Shown: positions 50,947-60,526 of the stretch, one piece after another
Layout of the letters: each line of letters opens with the position of its first letter
Numbering within the stretch: the first letter of the stretch is position 1
Source: Sphaerisporangium sp040685555
GTDB taxonomy: Bacteria > Actinomycetota > Actinomycetes > Streptosporangiales > Streptosporangiaceae
Direction: 5' to 3'
Assembly: GCF_040685555.1 (NCBI RefSeq)
Contig: NZ_JBFBIK010000001.1
Location: 184,137-248,136 of the forward strand
DNA length: 64,000 nucleotides
Program-made: the position numbers and the translations under genes
Notes under the pieces: generated by a model
The model's input: only the letters and a program-made list of their open reading frames with translations
Told to the model about the DNA's origin: nothing
Database searches by the model: none

Positions 50947-51240
50947 CTAGGCGCCGTGGTCGGTGGCGATGGCGTCGATCCTGGCGGCCAGCCTGAAGTC
51001 CATGTCGGTCAGGCCGCCGGCGTCGTGGGTCATGAGGGCGATGTGGAGCCGCCGCCACCGGATGTCGATGTCCGGGTGGTGGTTGAGGTTCTCGGCCTGC
51101 TCGGCCACGTCGTTCACGATGGCGATGGCCGTCGGGAAGTCGGGGGCCACCACCGTGCGCCGGATCTCGTCGCCCTCCCGGCGCCACTCGGGCACCTCGT
51201 CGAGCCGGGTGGAAATCGCCGCGTCGTCCAACCTGTCCAT
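50947..51240 (-). CDS. 4a-hydroxytetrahydrobiopterin dehydratase (pterin carbinolamine dehydratase)
   Basis: 97 residues, the usual size. NLNHHPDIDIRWRRLHIALMTHDAGGLTDMD is the family's active site (HH, then W, H and D). It regenerates tetrahydropterin in aromatic amino acid hydroxylation, or has other roles in bacteria lacking the hydroxylase. ATG 51240 is preceded by a weak GGA. Confidence 0.9.
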   Translation of the reverse strand: MDRLDDAAISTRLDEVPEWRREGDEIRRTVVAPDFPTAIAIVNDVAEQAENLNHHPDIDIRWRRLHIALMTHDAGGLTDMDFRLAARIDAIATDHGA

Positions 51241-51329
51241 GTGAGGAGTTTTCCACGCGACCGCGGGGTTGTCGCCTGTCCGGAACGACCGGCGCGTTGG
51301 GCCCGCCCGGTCGTTCCGGCTCCTGCGGC

Positions 51330-51881
51330 TCAGCCCCGCGGGGCCAGGCGGGCCATGTATCCGTCGGTGACGATCTGCTCGGCCATCTGGGCGTAGGCGG
51401 CGGGGTCATCGGGGGCGTAGGTGGCGAGGCCGTCCACGTAGCGGTTGAACATGCAGAAGGCGGCGGCGATCAGCACGGTGTCGTGGATCTCCACGTCGGT
51501 CGCGCCGGCCTTGCGGGCGGCGGCGACGTGGTCGTCGGTGACCTCGGTGCCGAGTCGCTGGACCGCCCCGGCGATGTGCAGGAGCGCCTTCACCTTGTCG
51601 GAGACCGGGGCGGTGTCGACGTCCGAGCAGGCGTGGGCGACGGTCTCCGCGCCTCCGGGCAGTTGCGCCGCCGCGAAGGCCTTGTGGGAGGCCGAGCAGA
51701 ATTTGCACTGGTTGAGGCTGGAGACGTAGGAGGCGATGAGCTCGCGCTCACCTCGCGACAACGTGTTGTCATCGCGCAGCAGGATCTCCGCCAGCTCGCT
51801 CAGCACCCTGCCCGTCTCGGGCCGGTACTGCATCAGGCCACGGACACCGGGAGCGTCGTTCCCCAAGTCGATATGCGGCAT
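51330..51881 (-). CDS. AhpD/carboxymuconolactone-decarboxylase-like peroxidase
   Basis: 183 residues. LNQCKFCSASHKAFA is the CxxC-xx-H motif of AhpD-like alkylhydroperoxidases. SRGERELIASYVSSLNQC fits the family N-terminal helix. The redox partner is unknown. Such uncharacterised peroxidase-related proteins often act in thiol-dependent detoxification. AGGAAAGG precedes ATG 51881. Confidence 0.87.
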   Translation of the reverse strand: MPHIDLGNDAPGVRGLMQYRPETGRVLSELAEILLRDDNTLSRGERELIASYVSSLNQCKFCSASHKAFAAAQLPGGAETVAHACSDVDTAPVSDKVKALLHIAGAVQRLGTEVTDDHVAAARKAGATDVEIHDTVLIAAAFCMFNRYVDGLATYAPDDPAAYAQMAEQIVTDGYMARLAPRG

Positions 51882-52067
51882 GTGAGCCTTTCCTGGTCAG
51901 ACGGGTGGCACGCCGGTGAACACCCGGGTGCGGCCCTAGACGATCAGCTTCGCTCCATCTTTACCTCATGCCACCGGGCCGGGGAAGTGCCCGTGAGGGA
52001 CGAAAAACTCGGTGGGCACGGCCTGGCGCGGGCCGTACCCACCGGGTCGCTCATGAAGGAAGATCGG

Positions 52068-54179
52068 TCAGATGCCGACCAGCTGGCAGGTCGCGGTGGC
52101 CTTCTTGGAGGGGTCGCTCTCGGAGGTGGCGGTGAGCTTCAGCTTCGCCAGGTGGTCGCCGCCCTTGCCGCGCTGGGCGTAGACCGGCACCAGCGCCGTC
52201 TTGCCGAACTCAAGGGTGGAGAGCTGGTTGGGCACCCAGGTGGTCCAGCCCTTGCCGCTCACCGTGGTGGCCAGGCGGTAGACGTCCGACTTGAGGTACG
52301 AGCCGACATCCTCGGGATGCTGGCCCGCGGGCGTCGCGGCCTTGCCGGTGTTCGTGATCGGGAAGCTGCAGGACGCCCACTCGGTGCCCTTGGCGATCGT
52401 GGCGCTGGGCAGCACCCTGACGCCCCGCTTCTGGGGACCGTCACCGTCCAGCGAGCGCACGGCGACGGTGTACGACAGCGTGCCCTTCTTGTCGCGCTGG
52501 AGGTCGAGTACGTAGAAGTGCAGGCGGTTGGCCTCGTCGACGTACTCGTACTCGCTGCCGGAGTCGGTACCCGCGTGGAACAGGGCGTCCGACAGCTGCC
52601 GATAGTCGCCGATCGTGATCGGAACCCGCGTGCCGTCCGGCAGGACGTAGTCGGTCATGCCGATGTCCTGCGGGTTGGCGTCGATGACCCACTCGAACGG
52701 CGCCTGGTCCTGGTTCTTGGTCTTGGCCAGCAGCACTCCGGAGTCGGGCGTGAAGGAGTCGGAGCCGACCCGGTCCACGACCTCGATCGTGTAGTTCTGG
52801 TAGCCGCGGCCGTCGCACAGCGGGTCGGTCTGGATGCTGCACGCCGGGCTGAGGTCACCGGTGCCGAGCGCGATGTTCACACCCGACAGATCCTTGGCCC
52901 CTGGCTGGACCTCCCGCGCCGTCACCCGGGCGACGACCAGGCCGGATTCGGCCAGCGCCTCCCGCGAGAGCCGCAGGACGTTCTGCTCGTCCACCATCTC
53001 CAGCTTCAGCTTGTTCCTGAGCATGTGCTGGGCGCCCATCGAGCCGCCCCCGGTCGGCGGGATCGTCCACCGGCTGTGCGGGCCGCCTGGGCCGTTGAAG
53101 CTGCCCCGGCTGAGCATCTCCCAGATGCCGGTGTACGCGCGGCGCGGCGGCACGCCGAAGGGGTTGTTGTAGTTGTCGCCGATGCCGAGAATATGGCTGA
53201 ACTCGTGGGCGTACACGCCCTGTCCCGAGCTCTCGGCCTGGGTGGAGGATCCCCCGCCGGCGTTGGGCCAGATGGTGGAGGCCGAGGCCCAGGAGGACCA
53301 GTCCACGTACCGGGTCTTCGCCCAGTTGGGGAGGTTCGGGTCCGGCGGCCCGAAGTCGTCGGTCACCTCCTCCTTCGTGGGGAACTTGATCGGCCCGAAC
53401 TCCTGCCAGGTCGACGACTCGTCCTGGCCCGCGCTGAGGTAGAAGACGAAGTCGAACTTGCTCAGGGCGTCCTCACCGGCGTCGGCGGCCCAGGCGGCGC
53501 GCCCGTCGGTGCGGATGTTGCGGTTGCAGGTGTCCCCCGCCGGGCAGGCGGTGCCGCCCTGGAACTCCATGGCGTACTCGTGGGACTTGCCCGGCATCTT
53601 GTACGGCCCGAAGGCGTTGAGCTCGACGCCGTACCTGCCGCCGGAGTCCTCCATCCAGTACTCGTGGATGGTGTGGCCCCGGTTGAGCTTGCCGGGGGTG
53701 TTGAGGAAGTCCTGGTAGAACTTGGCCACCTGGTCACGAGGGATGTCGTGCGCCTCGCTGCTCGGGTTGCCGAACACGGTCGACTTCGCCGGCTGGGTGA
53801 CCACGAAGGGCTGGTTCGGGTAGTCGAGGAGGACCAGCGCACCCTTGAACGTGCGCTTGGACCCCTTGCCCGCGGGATCGGACCAGTTGGTGCCGGGGAC
53901 GCCCTTGTAGTCGTCCTCCCAGGTCATATGGTCGGGGTTCTTCCAGTTCTGCGGGTCGATCGCGGTGGGCCCGCCGGGCTTGCCCTTGAACAGGGCCGTC
54001 GGCTCCTGTTCCTGCCAGGGCTGGCGCTGTGGCCAGTGATCGGCCTGCCACGGGTGCGCGGGCTCGGGTGGCGGCTCCGCCGAGGCGGGGACCGCCGCCA
54101 GTCCTACCGGACCGAGCACGATCGCTAACAACAATACGGACAGCCGTCTTTTCCTGCGGTGAATCGACGACTCGGTCAC
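52068..54179 (-). CDS. Secreted M6-family metalloprotease (immune inhibitor A-like)
   Basis: 703 residues. A signal peptide (LSVLLLAIVLGPVGLAAVPASA) is followed by a propeptide-like region and the zinc protease domain with YAHEFSHILGIGDNY (HExxH, about residue 322). A C-terminal beta-rich region (about 480-700) may bind substrate. M6 proteases degrade proteins outside the cell. GTG 54179 was chosen because GGGGTGA is upstream. It is divergent from the PucR regulator at 54317. Confidence 0.85.
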   Translation of the reverse strand: MTESSIHRRKRRLSVLLLAIVLGPVGLAAVPASAEPPPEPAHPWQADHWPQRQPWQEQEPTALFKGKPGGPTAIDPQNWKNPDHMTWEDDYKGVPGTNWSDPAGKGSKRTFKGALVLLDYPNQPFVVTQPAKSTVFGNPSSEAHDIPRDQVAKFYQDFLNTPGKLNRGHTIHEYWMEDSGGRYGVELNAFGPYKMPGKSHEYAMEFQGGTACPAGDTCNRNIRTDGRAAWAADAGEDALSKFDFVFYLSAGQDESSTWQEFGPIKFPTKEEVTDDFGPPDPNLPNWAKTRYVDWSSWASASTIWPNAGGGSSTQAESSGQGVYAHEFSHILGIGDNYNNPFGVPPRRAYTGIWEMLSRGSFNGPGGPHSRWTIPPTGGGSMGAQHMLRNKLKLEMVDEQNVLRLSREALAESGLVVARVTAREVQPGAKDLSGVNIALGTGDLSPACSIQTDPLCDGRGYQNYTIEVVDRVGSDSFTPDSGVLLAKTKNQDQAPFEWVIDANPQDIGMTDYVLPDGTRVPITIGDYRQLSDALFHAGTDSGSEYEYVDEANRLHFYVLDLQRDKKGTLSYTVAVRSLDGDGPQKRGVRVLPSATIAKGTEWASCSFPITNTGKAATPAGQHPEDVGSYLKSDVYRLATTVSGKGWTTWVPNQLSTLEFGKTALVPVYAQRGKGGDHLAKLKLTATSESDPSKKATATCQLVGI

Positions 54180-54246
54180 GGCGTCACCCCTAAGTCTGGG
54201 CCTGCACTCAGCGGGGACGCTACAGACGCTCTTGACGGAGATCATC

Positions 54247-54291
54247 CATCACCTGTAGGGACTCTTGCGGGGGTTTGTCCTACATGTGATG
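54247..54291. promoter_or_regulatory. Inverted repeat upstream of PucR gene
   Basis: CATCACCTGTAGG (54247-54259) and CCTACATGTGATG (54279-54291) match in 12 of 13 positions, with a 19-bp spacer. Ends 25 bp before the PucR start. Possibly an operator for PucR. Confidence 0.45.
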
Positions 54292-54316
54292 AAATCTGCC
54301 GCTCAGGAGGCTTTCG

Positions 54317-55492
54317 ATGGCTAGCGGGCTGCAACGGGTTGTGGACGGCCTGGCCGTCCAGCTGGGCCGGGCCGTAATGCTGGAGGACCGGTTACAGCAC
54401 GTGCTCGCCTACAGCCAGCAGATGGAGCCGCTGGACGACATACGGCGCGACTCGATCCTCCGCCGCGAGACCACTCCCGAGGTACGCGAATGGCTGCGCG
54501 CCGCCGGAATCTTCGAGGCCGAGGGCCCGATCCGTACCCCGGGCGCCGCCGGTCTCGGCCTGCTGCCCCGGGTGTGCGTCCCCGCCCGGCACGGCGGACG
54601 GCTGCTCGGCTTCCTGTGGTTCATCGACGCCGGCCCGCCGATGTCGGAGGAAGAGATCGGCGTCGTCGCCGAGGTGGCCTCGGCCGTCGGGGTCGCGCTC
54701 TTCCACGAGAGCCTCGCCGTCGGGCTCGCCGCGCACCGGGAACTGGACGCGGTCACCAGCGTGCTGCTCGGCACCCCCGGCGCCGCCGAGGCCGGCGCGC
54801 GGAGCCTGATCGAGGCGGGCGGCTTCCCGCAGTCCGAGCCGGTCACCGTCGCGGTCGCCCGTCCCCTGCTGGACGGCCAGGTCGACGAGCCGGTGCGAGA
54901 GGAAATGGAACGGGCACTGCTGGCCGTGCGGCACAGGCTCGGGCCCCGGCGCACGCTGCATCTCGTGCGGTACGACCACGCCGTGCTGCTCTTCTCCGGC
55001 GCCGCCCGTCCCGAGCAGATACACGCGGCGATGGAGATCCCCGTGGTGGTGGGCACGGGCGATCCCCGCTCGCGCCTCGACCAGGCCGCCGGGTCGTACC
55101 TGGAGGCCGCGCGGGCCGCCGAGGTGGCGGCGCGCATGCCCGCCCTCGGGCCCTCGGCCGAGTGGTCGGGCCTCGGCGTCTACCGGTTGCTGACCCAGCT
55201 GCCGCCCGCCACGCTCAAGCTGCATCCGGGCCTCGAACGCCTGCTCGCCGACGAGGCCCACCGCCCCCTGCTGGAGACGCTGGAGGTCTACCTCGACCTG
55301 GCCGGCAGCGCGCACGCCACCTCCCAGCGGCTGCGGCTGCACCGGACCTCGCTCTACTACCGCCTGCGGCGGGTGGAGGAGCTGGCGGGCACCGATCTCA
55401 GGGACGGCGGTGAGCGGCTCACGCTGCATCTGAGCCTGAAGCTCGCCCGCCTCCTCGGCCGCTACCCGCCGGGCCGCGGTGGGGCTACTTGA
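54317..55492 (+). CDS. PucR/CdaR-family transcriptional regulator
   Basis: 391 residues. A sensory N-terminus (residues about 1-130) is followed by a central GGDEF-like fold region and a C-terminal PucR HTH (LEVYLDLAGSAHATSQRLRLHRTSLYYRLRRVEEL). Such regulators control purine, amine or sugar catabolism. CAGGAGG precedes ATG 54317. Its stop overlaps the convergent ngcG stop by 8 bp. Confidence 0.87.
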   Translation: MASGLQRVVDGLAVQLGRAVMLEDRLQHVLAYSQQMEPLDDIRRDSILRRETTPEVREWLRAAGIFEAEGPIRTPGAAGLGLLPRVCVPARHGGRLLGFLWFIDAGPPMSEEEIGVVAEVASAVGVALFHESLAVGLAAHRELDAVTSVLLGTPGAAEAGARSLIEAGGFPQSEPVTVAVARPLLDGQVDEPVREEMERALLAVRHRLGPRRTLHLVRYDHAVLLFSGAARPEQIHAAMEIPVVVGTGDPRSRLDQAAGSYLEAARAAEVAARMPALGPSAEWSGLGVYRLLTQLPPATLKLHPGLERLLADEAHRPLLETLEVYLDLAGSAHATSQRLRLHRTSLYYRLRRVEELAGTDLRDGGERLTLHLSLKLARLLGRYPPGRGGAT

Positions 55493-56393
55493 CGGCCCCG
55501 GCGGTGAGGCCGGACTGGATCTGCCGCTGGAAGATGATGTACACGATCAGCATCGGAATGATCGCCATGCTCAGCGCGGCGAACAGGCCGGGCCAGTCGG
55601 CCTCGTACCCGGCAGTCGTGTTGATGTTGGCGATGCCCTGGGTGATCAGCCACTTGTCTTCGACGCTGCCCGACAGCAGCACGATCGGCAGCAGGTACTG
55701 GTTCCACTGCCCGAGGATGTTGAAGATCGTGATGCTGATCAGACCGGGCCTGGCCATCGGCACCATGATCTGGAAGAACGTGCGGGTGTGCGAGGCGCCG
55801 TCCATCATGGCCGCCTCCGCCACCGAGTTGGGGAGCGTCTTGAAGAACGCCGTCAGGAAGAACACGGTGAACGGCAGCGAGTAGGCGATGTAGACCAGGA
55901 TCACGCCGAGGTGGGTGTCGATCAGGCCGAGGTTCCGCACCACGAAGAACAGCGGGACCAGCGCCAGGAACACCGGGAAGGACAGCCCCGACACGAACAG
56001 GTAGTAGATCGCCCGGTTGCCGAAGAACCTGTAGCGCGCCAGCACGTACGCGGCCATCGACCCGAACAGCATCGTGAAGAGCGTGCTCACGCCGACCACG
56101 AAGACCGTGTTCAGCATGTACCGCCCGATGTGGGCCTTCTCCCAGGCCCGGCCCCAGGAGGCCCAGCTGAAGCTCTCGGGCAGCGCGAGCGGCGCGTCGC
56201 CGACGATCTCGGGGTTGGTCTTGAAGGACGCGAGGAACGTCCACAGGATCGGGCCGACGACCAGGATCGTCCACACGATCAGCGCGACGTGGGAGAGCGC
56301 CCCGAAGACGCCCGCCGAATTCTTCTGCCGGCGCCGGGAGGCCGTGTGCGAGGCCTTGGCCACCCGGACCGCGTCGGTTTGGGTCGCCATCAT
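55485..56393 (-). CDS. Sugar ABC transporter permease, ngcG-like
   Basis: 302 residues with six membrane segments. The EAA motif is EAAMMDGASHTRTFFQIMVPMARPG. It belongs to CUT1 permeases of the MalG type. It is last in an operon with the binding protein and a second permease; its ATG 56393 overlaps the previous stop by one base (TGATG). The ATPase is missing, as in other ngcEFG operons, where a shared ATPase such as MsiK is used. It probably imports N-acetylglucosamine or chitobiose. Confidence 0.8.
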   Translation of the reverse strand: MMATQTDAVRVAKASHTASRRRQKNSAGVFGALSHVALIVWTILVVGPILWTFLASFKTNPEIVGDAPLALPESFSWASWGRAWEKAHIGRYMLNTVFVVGVSTLFTMLFGSMAAYVLARYRFFGNRAIYYLFVSGLSFPVFLALVPLFFVVRNLGLIDTHLGVILVYIAYSLPFTVFFLTAFFKTLPNSVAEAAMMDGASHTRTFFQIMVPMARPGLISITIFNILGQWNQYLLPIVLLSGSVEDKWLITQGIANINTTAGYEADWPGLFAALSMAIIPMLIVYIIFQRQIQSGLTAGAVK

Positions 56394-57346
56394 CAGAGCT
56401 CGATCCTCTCGCGGCGCGTCACGCGCAGGCTGAGCGCCGCGAACGTGATGGTCAGGAAGAACAGGGCGACGCCCATCGCGGAGGCGTAGCCGAACTTGGA
56501 GAAGGTGAACGCCGTGCGCCAGATCTCCAGGGGCAGCACCGTGGTGGCGTTGTCGGGACCGCCGCGGTCGACCGAGAGCACCTGGACCAGGGCGAAGCAG
56601 TCGAAGGCCGCGATGCCGAGGTAGACCCAGCCGACCTGGATGGTGTCCCAGATCAGCGGGAGCGTGATGCTGAAGAAGAGCCTGAACCGGCCCGCCCCGT
56701 CGAGCGCCGCCGCCTCGAAGACGTCGCTCGGGATGGCCGACATGCCCGCCGAGAACAGCACGACGTAGAAGCCGACGGACTGCCAGACCACCACGCCCAT
56801 GATCGACCAGAGGGCGAGGTCGGTGTTGATCAGCCAGCCGACCTGGTGGACGCCCACCCACTTCAGGATGCCGTTCAGCACGCCGGTCTGGTCGGGGCGG
56901 TAGATCGCCTGGAACAGGACGCCCACGACCGCCACGGCCAGAACCTGGGGGAAGAAGTAGACCACCCGGTAGAACTTCGACCCCCAGACCCCGGTCATCT
57001 TCCCGCCCCTGCTGCCCCCTCCGAGGTTCAGCAGGAACGAGAAGAACAGCGCGATCGCGATGGTGATCAGCGGCATGGCGAGCAGCAGGAGCCCGTGGTG
57101 GCGCACGGCCGCCCAGAAGACGTCGTCATCCAACAGCCGGGTGAAGTTCTCGAACCCGATGAACTGCGGATTCGCGGAGATCCCCCGCCAGTTGGTCAGC
57201 GAGATGTAGAACGCCTGCGCGTAGGGACTGATCACGAAGACCACATAGAGGATCAACGGGATCACCAGGAAGGAGAAGATGAACCCGTACTTCCTGGCCT
57301 TCGCGTTGAGCAGCCTCGCGGCGAGCCCGCCGTCGCCTTGCCGCAT
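56393..57346 (-). CDS. Sugar ABC transporter permease, ngcF-like
   Basis: 317 residues with six membrane segments and EAAALDGAGRFRLFFSITLPLIWDT, the EAA loop of MalF-type permeases. It starts 6 bases after the binding-protein stop. It forms the translocation channel together with the ngcG-like permease. Confidence 0.82.
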   Translation of the reverse strand: MRQGDGGLAARLLNAKARKYGFIFSFLVIPLILYVVFVISPYAQAFYISLTNWRGISANPQFIGFENFTRLLDDDVFWAAVRHHGLLLLAMPLITIAIALFFSFLLNLGGGSRGGKMTGVWGSKFYRVVYFFPQVLAVAVVGVLFQAIYRPDQTGVLNGILKWVGVHQVGWLINTDLALWSIMGVVVWQSVGFYVVLFSAGMSAIPSDVFEAAALDGAGRFRLFFSITLPLIWDTIQVGWVYLGIAAFDCFALVQVLSVDRGGPDNATTVLPLEIWRTAFTFSKFGYASAMGVALFFLTITFAALSLRVTRRERIEL

Positions 57347-57352
57347 GATCTA

Positions 57353-58804
57353 CTACACCGTCCGGTTCTGCTTGGTGGTGGAGGAGTCGGCCTTGACCGC
57401 GTCGGCCTTCTTCTGCATCTTGGCGCAGAACTCATCGGCGGAGATGCGGCCGAACATCAGCGAGTTGGTCTGCTTGCGCAGCTCGGTCTCCAGCTCCTTG
57501 TACCAGTTCTCGAAGCTGCTGTAGGTGACGATGTTGGCGCCCGCGGCCGTCTGGGCGTCGTTGATGCTCTTGAGGCCCGGGGACAGCGACAGGCCCTCGG
57601 CGGCGCCGACGACGACGGTGAGGCTGCCGGACTTCTCGGTGAAGCCCTTGGCGCCTTCCTTGGAGAGCATGATGCGGGCGTACTCGAGGGCGCCGGGGGT
57701 GTTCTTGCCCTTCGAGGGGATGATGTACGGCTCGCCCGCGGCGGAGCGGATGGCCTCGAACGGCATCTTGTCGGACGGCGTGAGGCTCGGGGTCGGCGTC
57801 ACGGCGTACTCGAAGGTGTCGGGCGTGTTGCTCTTCTGCTCGTTCTCCAGCCAGGAGCCGGACGGGTACAGCGCGACCTTGTCCTGGTTCTGCCGGGTCT
57901 GGACTTCGGTGTGGATGAGACCCTCGTAGCTCTTGTCCATGTACTTGCCGATTTCGGCCCACGCGGCGGCCGACTGCTTCACCGAGTCGCGGGTCCAGGC
58001 GCCGTCTTCGAGGTTGTCGATGTCGATCAGGAGCTGGTTGCCCTCGATCTTCGCCGCCGTGATGAGGATCATCCAGTACTGGTAGTAGGAGGCGTTCTTG
58101 CCCGCGTAGGCGTAGGGCGTGATGCCGGCCTTCTTGATGGTCTCGCAGAGGGTCTTGAACTCGTCGAACGTCTTCGGCGGGGTCCAGCCCTTCTCCTTGA
58201 AGAGCTTGCCGTTGTACCAGAGGCCGTATCCGCTGGAGACGTAGTTGAGGATGTACGGCTTGCCGGCGATGAGGCCCGACTCGACGGTGCCGGGGATCAG
58301 CGTGTCCCTGACCTTCTTGCTCGGGTCGTCGAGCGAGGGGGCGTCGAACAGCTGGGTGAGGTCGAGCAGCTGGCCCTCGGTCTGCAGGGCGCCGTTGTCC
58401 ATCAGGTCGGAGCCGGAGTTGGCGATGAAGTCGGGGACGTCGCCGCTGGCGAAGCGGGGCTGCAGCGTCTGGGCGATCTGCTGCGTGGCGACGTGCTTGA
58501 CGGAGGCCTTCGGGAACTCCTTCTTGTACAGCGGCTCGTGCACGTCGGTGGCGTAGCTGTCGCCGAGACCGCCCTTGAAGATGACGACTTCGAGGGGAGC
58601 GTCCGCCTTGACCCCGAAGGGGTTGGCAGCCGAGGTCGCGGCGCCGCTGCCCGCGGCGGTCGGGGAGGCCGCGGAGCTGCCTCCGCTGGTCGCACAGGCG
58701 CTCAGCATGCTCGCCGCCGGACCTGCGACGAGTGCGGTAAGGCCGATCCGGCGGAGCATCTGCCGCCGGGTGATCTCTCGGGGCGTGCCGGCGGAGTTGG
58801 ACAT
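57353..58804 (-). CDS. Sugar ABC transporter binding lipoprotein, ngcE-like
   Basis: 483 residues. A twin-arginine-like N-terminus (TRRQMLRRIG) and lipobox LSAC (C37) indicate an exported lipoprotein. FGVKADAPLEVVIFKGGLGD, DDPSKKVRDTLIPGTVESG and LYPSGSWLENEQ match my memory of NgcE, the GlcNAc/chitobiose receptor of Streptomyces. GGAGGG precedes ATG 58804. A ROK-like palindrome lies just upstream and a dre-like DasR site further up, which supports control by GlcNAc metabolites. Confidence 0.82.
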   Translation of the reverse strand: MSNSAGTPREITRRQMLRRIGLTALVAGPAASMLSACATSGGSSAASPTAAGSGAATSAANPFGVKADAPLEVVIFKGGLGDSYATDVHEPLYKKEFPKASVKHVATQQIAQTLQPRFASGDVPDFIANSGSDLMDNGALQTEGQLLDLTQLFDAPSLDDPSKKVRDTLIPGTVESGLIAGKPYILNYVSSGYGLWYNGKLFKEKGWTPPKTFDEFKTLCETIKKAGITPYAYAGKNASYYQYWMILITAAKIEGNQLLIDIDNLEDGAWTRDSVKQSAAAWAEIGKYMDKSYEGLIHTEVQTRQNQDKVALYPSGSWLENEQKSNTPDTFEYAVTPTPSLTPSDKMPFEAIRSAAGEPYIIPSKGKNTPGALEYARIMLSKEGAKGFTEKSGSLTVVVGAAEGLSLSPGLKSINDAQTAAGANIVTYSSFENWYKELETELRKQTNSLMFGRISADEFCAKMQKKADAVKADSSTTKQNRTV

Positions 58805-58831
58805 GCAACCCTCCAGGAATGGGGCAATCAA

Positions 58832-58848
58832 TTAGGAAAGTTTCCTAA
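58832..58848. promoter_or_regulatory. Perfect ROK-like palindrome before the ngc operon
   Basis: TTAGGAAA-G-TTTCCTAA (58832-58848), 28 bp before the ngcE-like start. The sequence resembles operators of ROK-family sugar repressors. Confidence 0.65.
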
Positions 58849-59289
58849 ACGTTTGAGGAACGTACGTCCATCCCAGTACAGCGTCAAGTGGTATGGGCCA
58901 ACCCGTGATCGAGCTGTAGCCGACCAGCAAACGACCCGCGACAAAGGGGGAAGTCCGACACCTCGCGAAACTCCTCCGTAACCTAACAACAGCACAGGTC
59001 ATCGCCCGATGATGGCACAAATTGAAGCGGAATCGACACCCTTTTGACCCGGTCTAGACCAGTGAAGTCGCGGCGGCTCGTCATGCCGTCAAAGGCCCGG
59101 TCGACCGCGTCTCCCGCCGGTCCCGCCGGTCGCCCGGAGTGAGGGCATGAGCACGGGACGTCATCAGCGGGCGGCGGACCTCGCGCTCTACGCGGGACCC
59201 GGATGTCCACGCAGCGGACCGGGCTGCGGCCGAACCCGCGGAGCGGCTAGCGTCGAACCCAACATCCCCGACATTCGAGGAGCAAAGGG
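58849..59289. other. Intergenic region between the ngc operon and the DUF4032 gene
   Basis: 441 bp, without an ORF of note, containing the dre-like site. Holds the divergent promoters of both neighbours; no other element was recognised. Confidence 0.5.
59048..59063. promoter_or_regulatory. DasR-responsive element (dre)-like site
   Basis: The minus strand reads ACTGGTCTAGACCGGG, matching the dre consensus AGTGGTCTAGACCACT over its core GGTCTAGACC. DasR is the GlcNAc-6-phosphate-responsive GntR repressor of chitin/GlcNAc genes, and the next gene on that strand is ngcE-like. It lies 244 bp upstream, which is far for direct repression. Confidence 0.6.
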
Positions 59290-60525
59290 TTGCCGCTCCA
59301 GATGACTGGCGCTCCCAGCGATCCCGACCTCATCCGTCTGCCTTGGGACATTCCCCTCGAGAACTGGCCCGAGCACCACCTCGTGACGCTGCCGCGCGGC
59401 ATCTCCCGGCACATCGTCCGGTTCGCCCGGCTGTCCGGGCGGGTCTACGCGATCAAGGAGATCAGCGAGCGGTACGCCAAGCGGGAGTACCAGCTCCTGT
59501 GGGACCTGAGCCGTCTCGACACCCCGTCCGTCGAGCCCGTGGCGGTCGTGACCGGCAGGACGGACGCCGCCGGCGAGCCGCTGGACTCGGCGCTGATCAC
59601 CCGGCACCTGCAGTTCTCGCTCCCCTACCGCGCGATGCTGTCGGGCACGCTGCGTCCCGACACGCTGATCCGCCTGCTCGACGCGCTGGCCGTGCTGCTC
59701 GTACGCCTGCACCTGGCCGGGTTCTACTGGGGCGACTGCTCGCTGAGCAACACGCTCTTCAGGCGTGACGCGGGGGCGTTCGCGGCGTATCTGGTGGACG
59801 CGGAGACCGGCGAGCTCCACCCGGTGATCAGCGAGGGCCAGCGCGCCCACGACATCGACGTCGCCTACGTCAACATTTATGGGGAAATGCTCGACCTGGA
59901 GGCCGGAGGATTCCTGCACCCCTCGATCGACCCCCTGGCGTTCGCCGACCAGCTCTGCGAGCGGTACCACCGGCTCTGGAACGAGCTCACACAGGAGGAG
60001 ATCGTCGAGGACGTCGAGTGGCATCTCATCGACCAGCGGATCCGGCGGCTGAACTCGCTCGGCTTCGACGTCGCCGAGATGATGGTCAGGCGCAAGGCGG
60101 GCACGGCCCGGCTGATCGTGCGGCCGAAGGTGGTGGACGCCGGGCACCACCAGCGCCGCCTGCTCCGCCTCACCGGGCTCGACGTCGAGGAGAACCAGGC
60201 CAGGCGGCTGCTCAACGACCTCGACTCCTTCCGGGTCGCCAAGGGGCTCCGCCACGAGGACGAGGCGATCGTCGCGCACCGCTGGCTCGCCGAGACCTTC
60301 CAGCCGACCGTGCACGCCATCCCGCAGCACCTGCGCGGCAAGCTGGAGCCCGCGCAGCTCTTCCACGAGGTGCTCGACCACCGCTGGTTCATGTCGGAGG
60401 CCGAGGGCCGCGACGTCGGGCTGGACGCGGCCCTGCGGTCGTACGTCGACACCGTGCTCGTGTACAAGCCCGACGAGAAGGCCATCATCGGCGACGACTC
60501 CACCGCGGACCCGGTGAGCCCCTGA
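59290..60525 (+). CDS. DUF4032 family protein (kinase-like fold)
   Basis: 411 residues. GFYWGDCSLSNTLFRRDAG and AYLVDAETGEL resemble the catalytic loop and metal-binding region of lipopolysaccharide-kinase-like folds, and the C-terminal DUF4032 region follows. Function unknown; widespread in actinobacteria. TTG 59290 was chosen because GAGGAG lies 7 bases upstream; ATG 59302 is an alternative. Convergent with DUF523, one base apart. Confidence 0.8.
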   Translation: MPLQMTGAPSDPDLIRLPWDIPLENWPEHHLVTLPRGISRHIVRFARLSGRVYAIKEISERYAKREYQLLWDLSRLDTPSVEPVAVVTGRTDAAGEPLDSALITRHLQFSLPYRAMLSGTLRPDTLIRLLDALAVLLVRLHLAGFYWGDCSLSNTLFRRDAGAFAAYLVDAETGELHPVISEGQRAHDIDVAYVNIYGEMLDLEAGGFLHPSIDPLAFADQLCERYHRLWNELTQEEIVEDVEWHLIDQRIRRLNSLGFDVAEMMVRRKAGTARLIVRPKVVDAGHHQRRLLRLTGLDVEENQARRLLNDLDSFRVAKGLRHEDEAIVAHRWLAETFQPTVHAIPQHLRGKLEPAQLFHEVLDHRWFMSEAEGRDVGLDAALRSYVDTVLVYKPDEKAIIGDDSTADPVSP

Positions 60526-60526
60526 T

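Noticed and set aside
51297..54128. 943-codon plus-strand frame
   Set aside because: Antisense to the AhpD-like and M6 protease genes; low-complexity Gly/Val/Arg translation.
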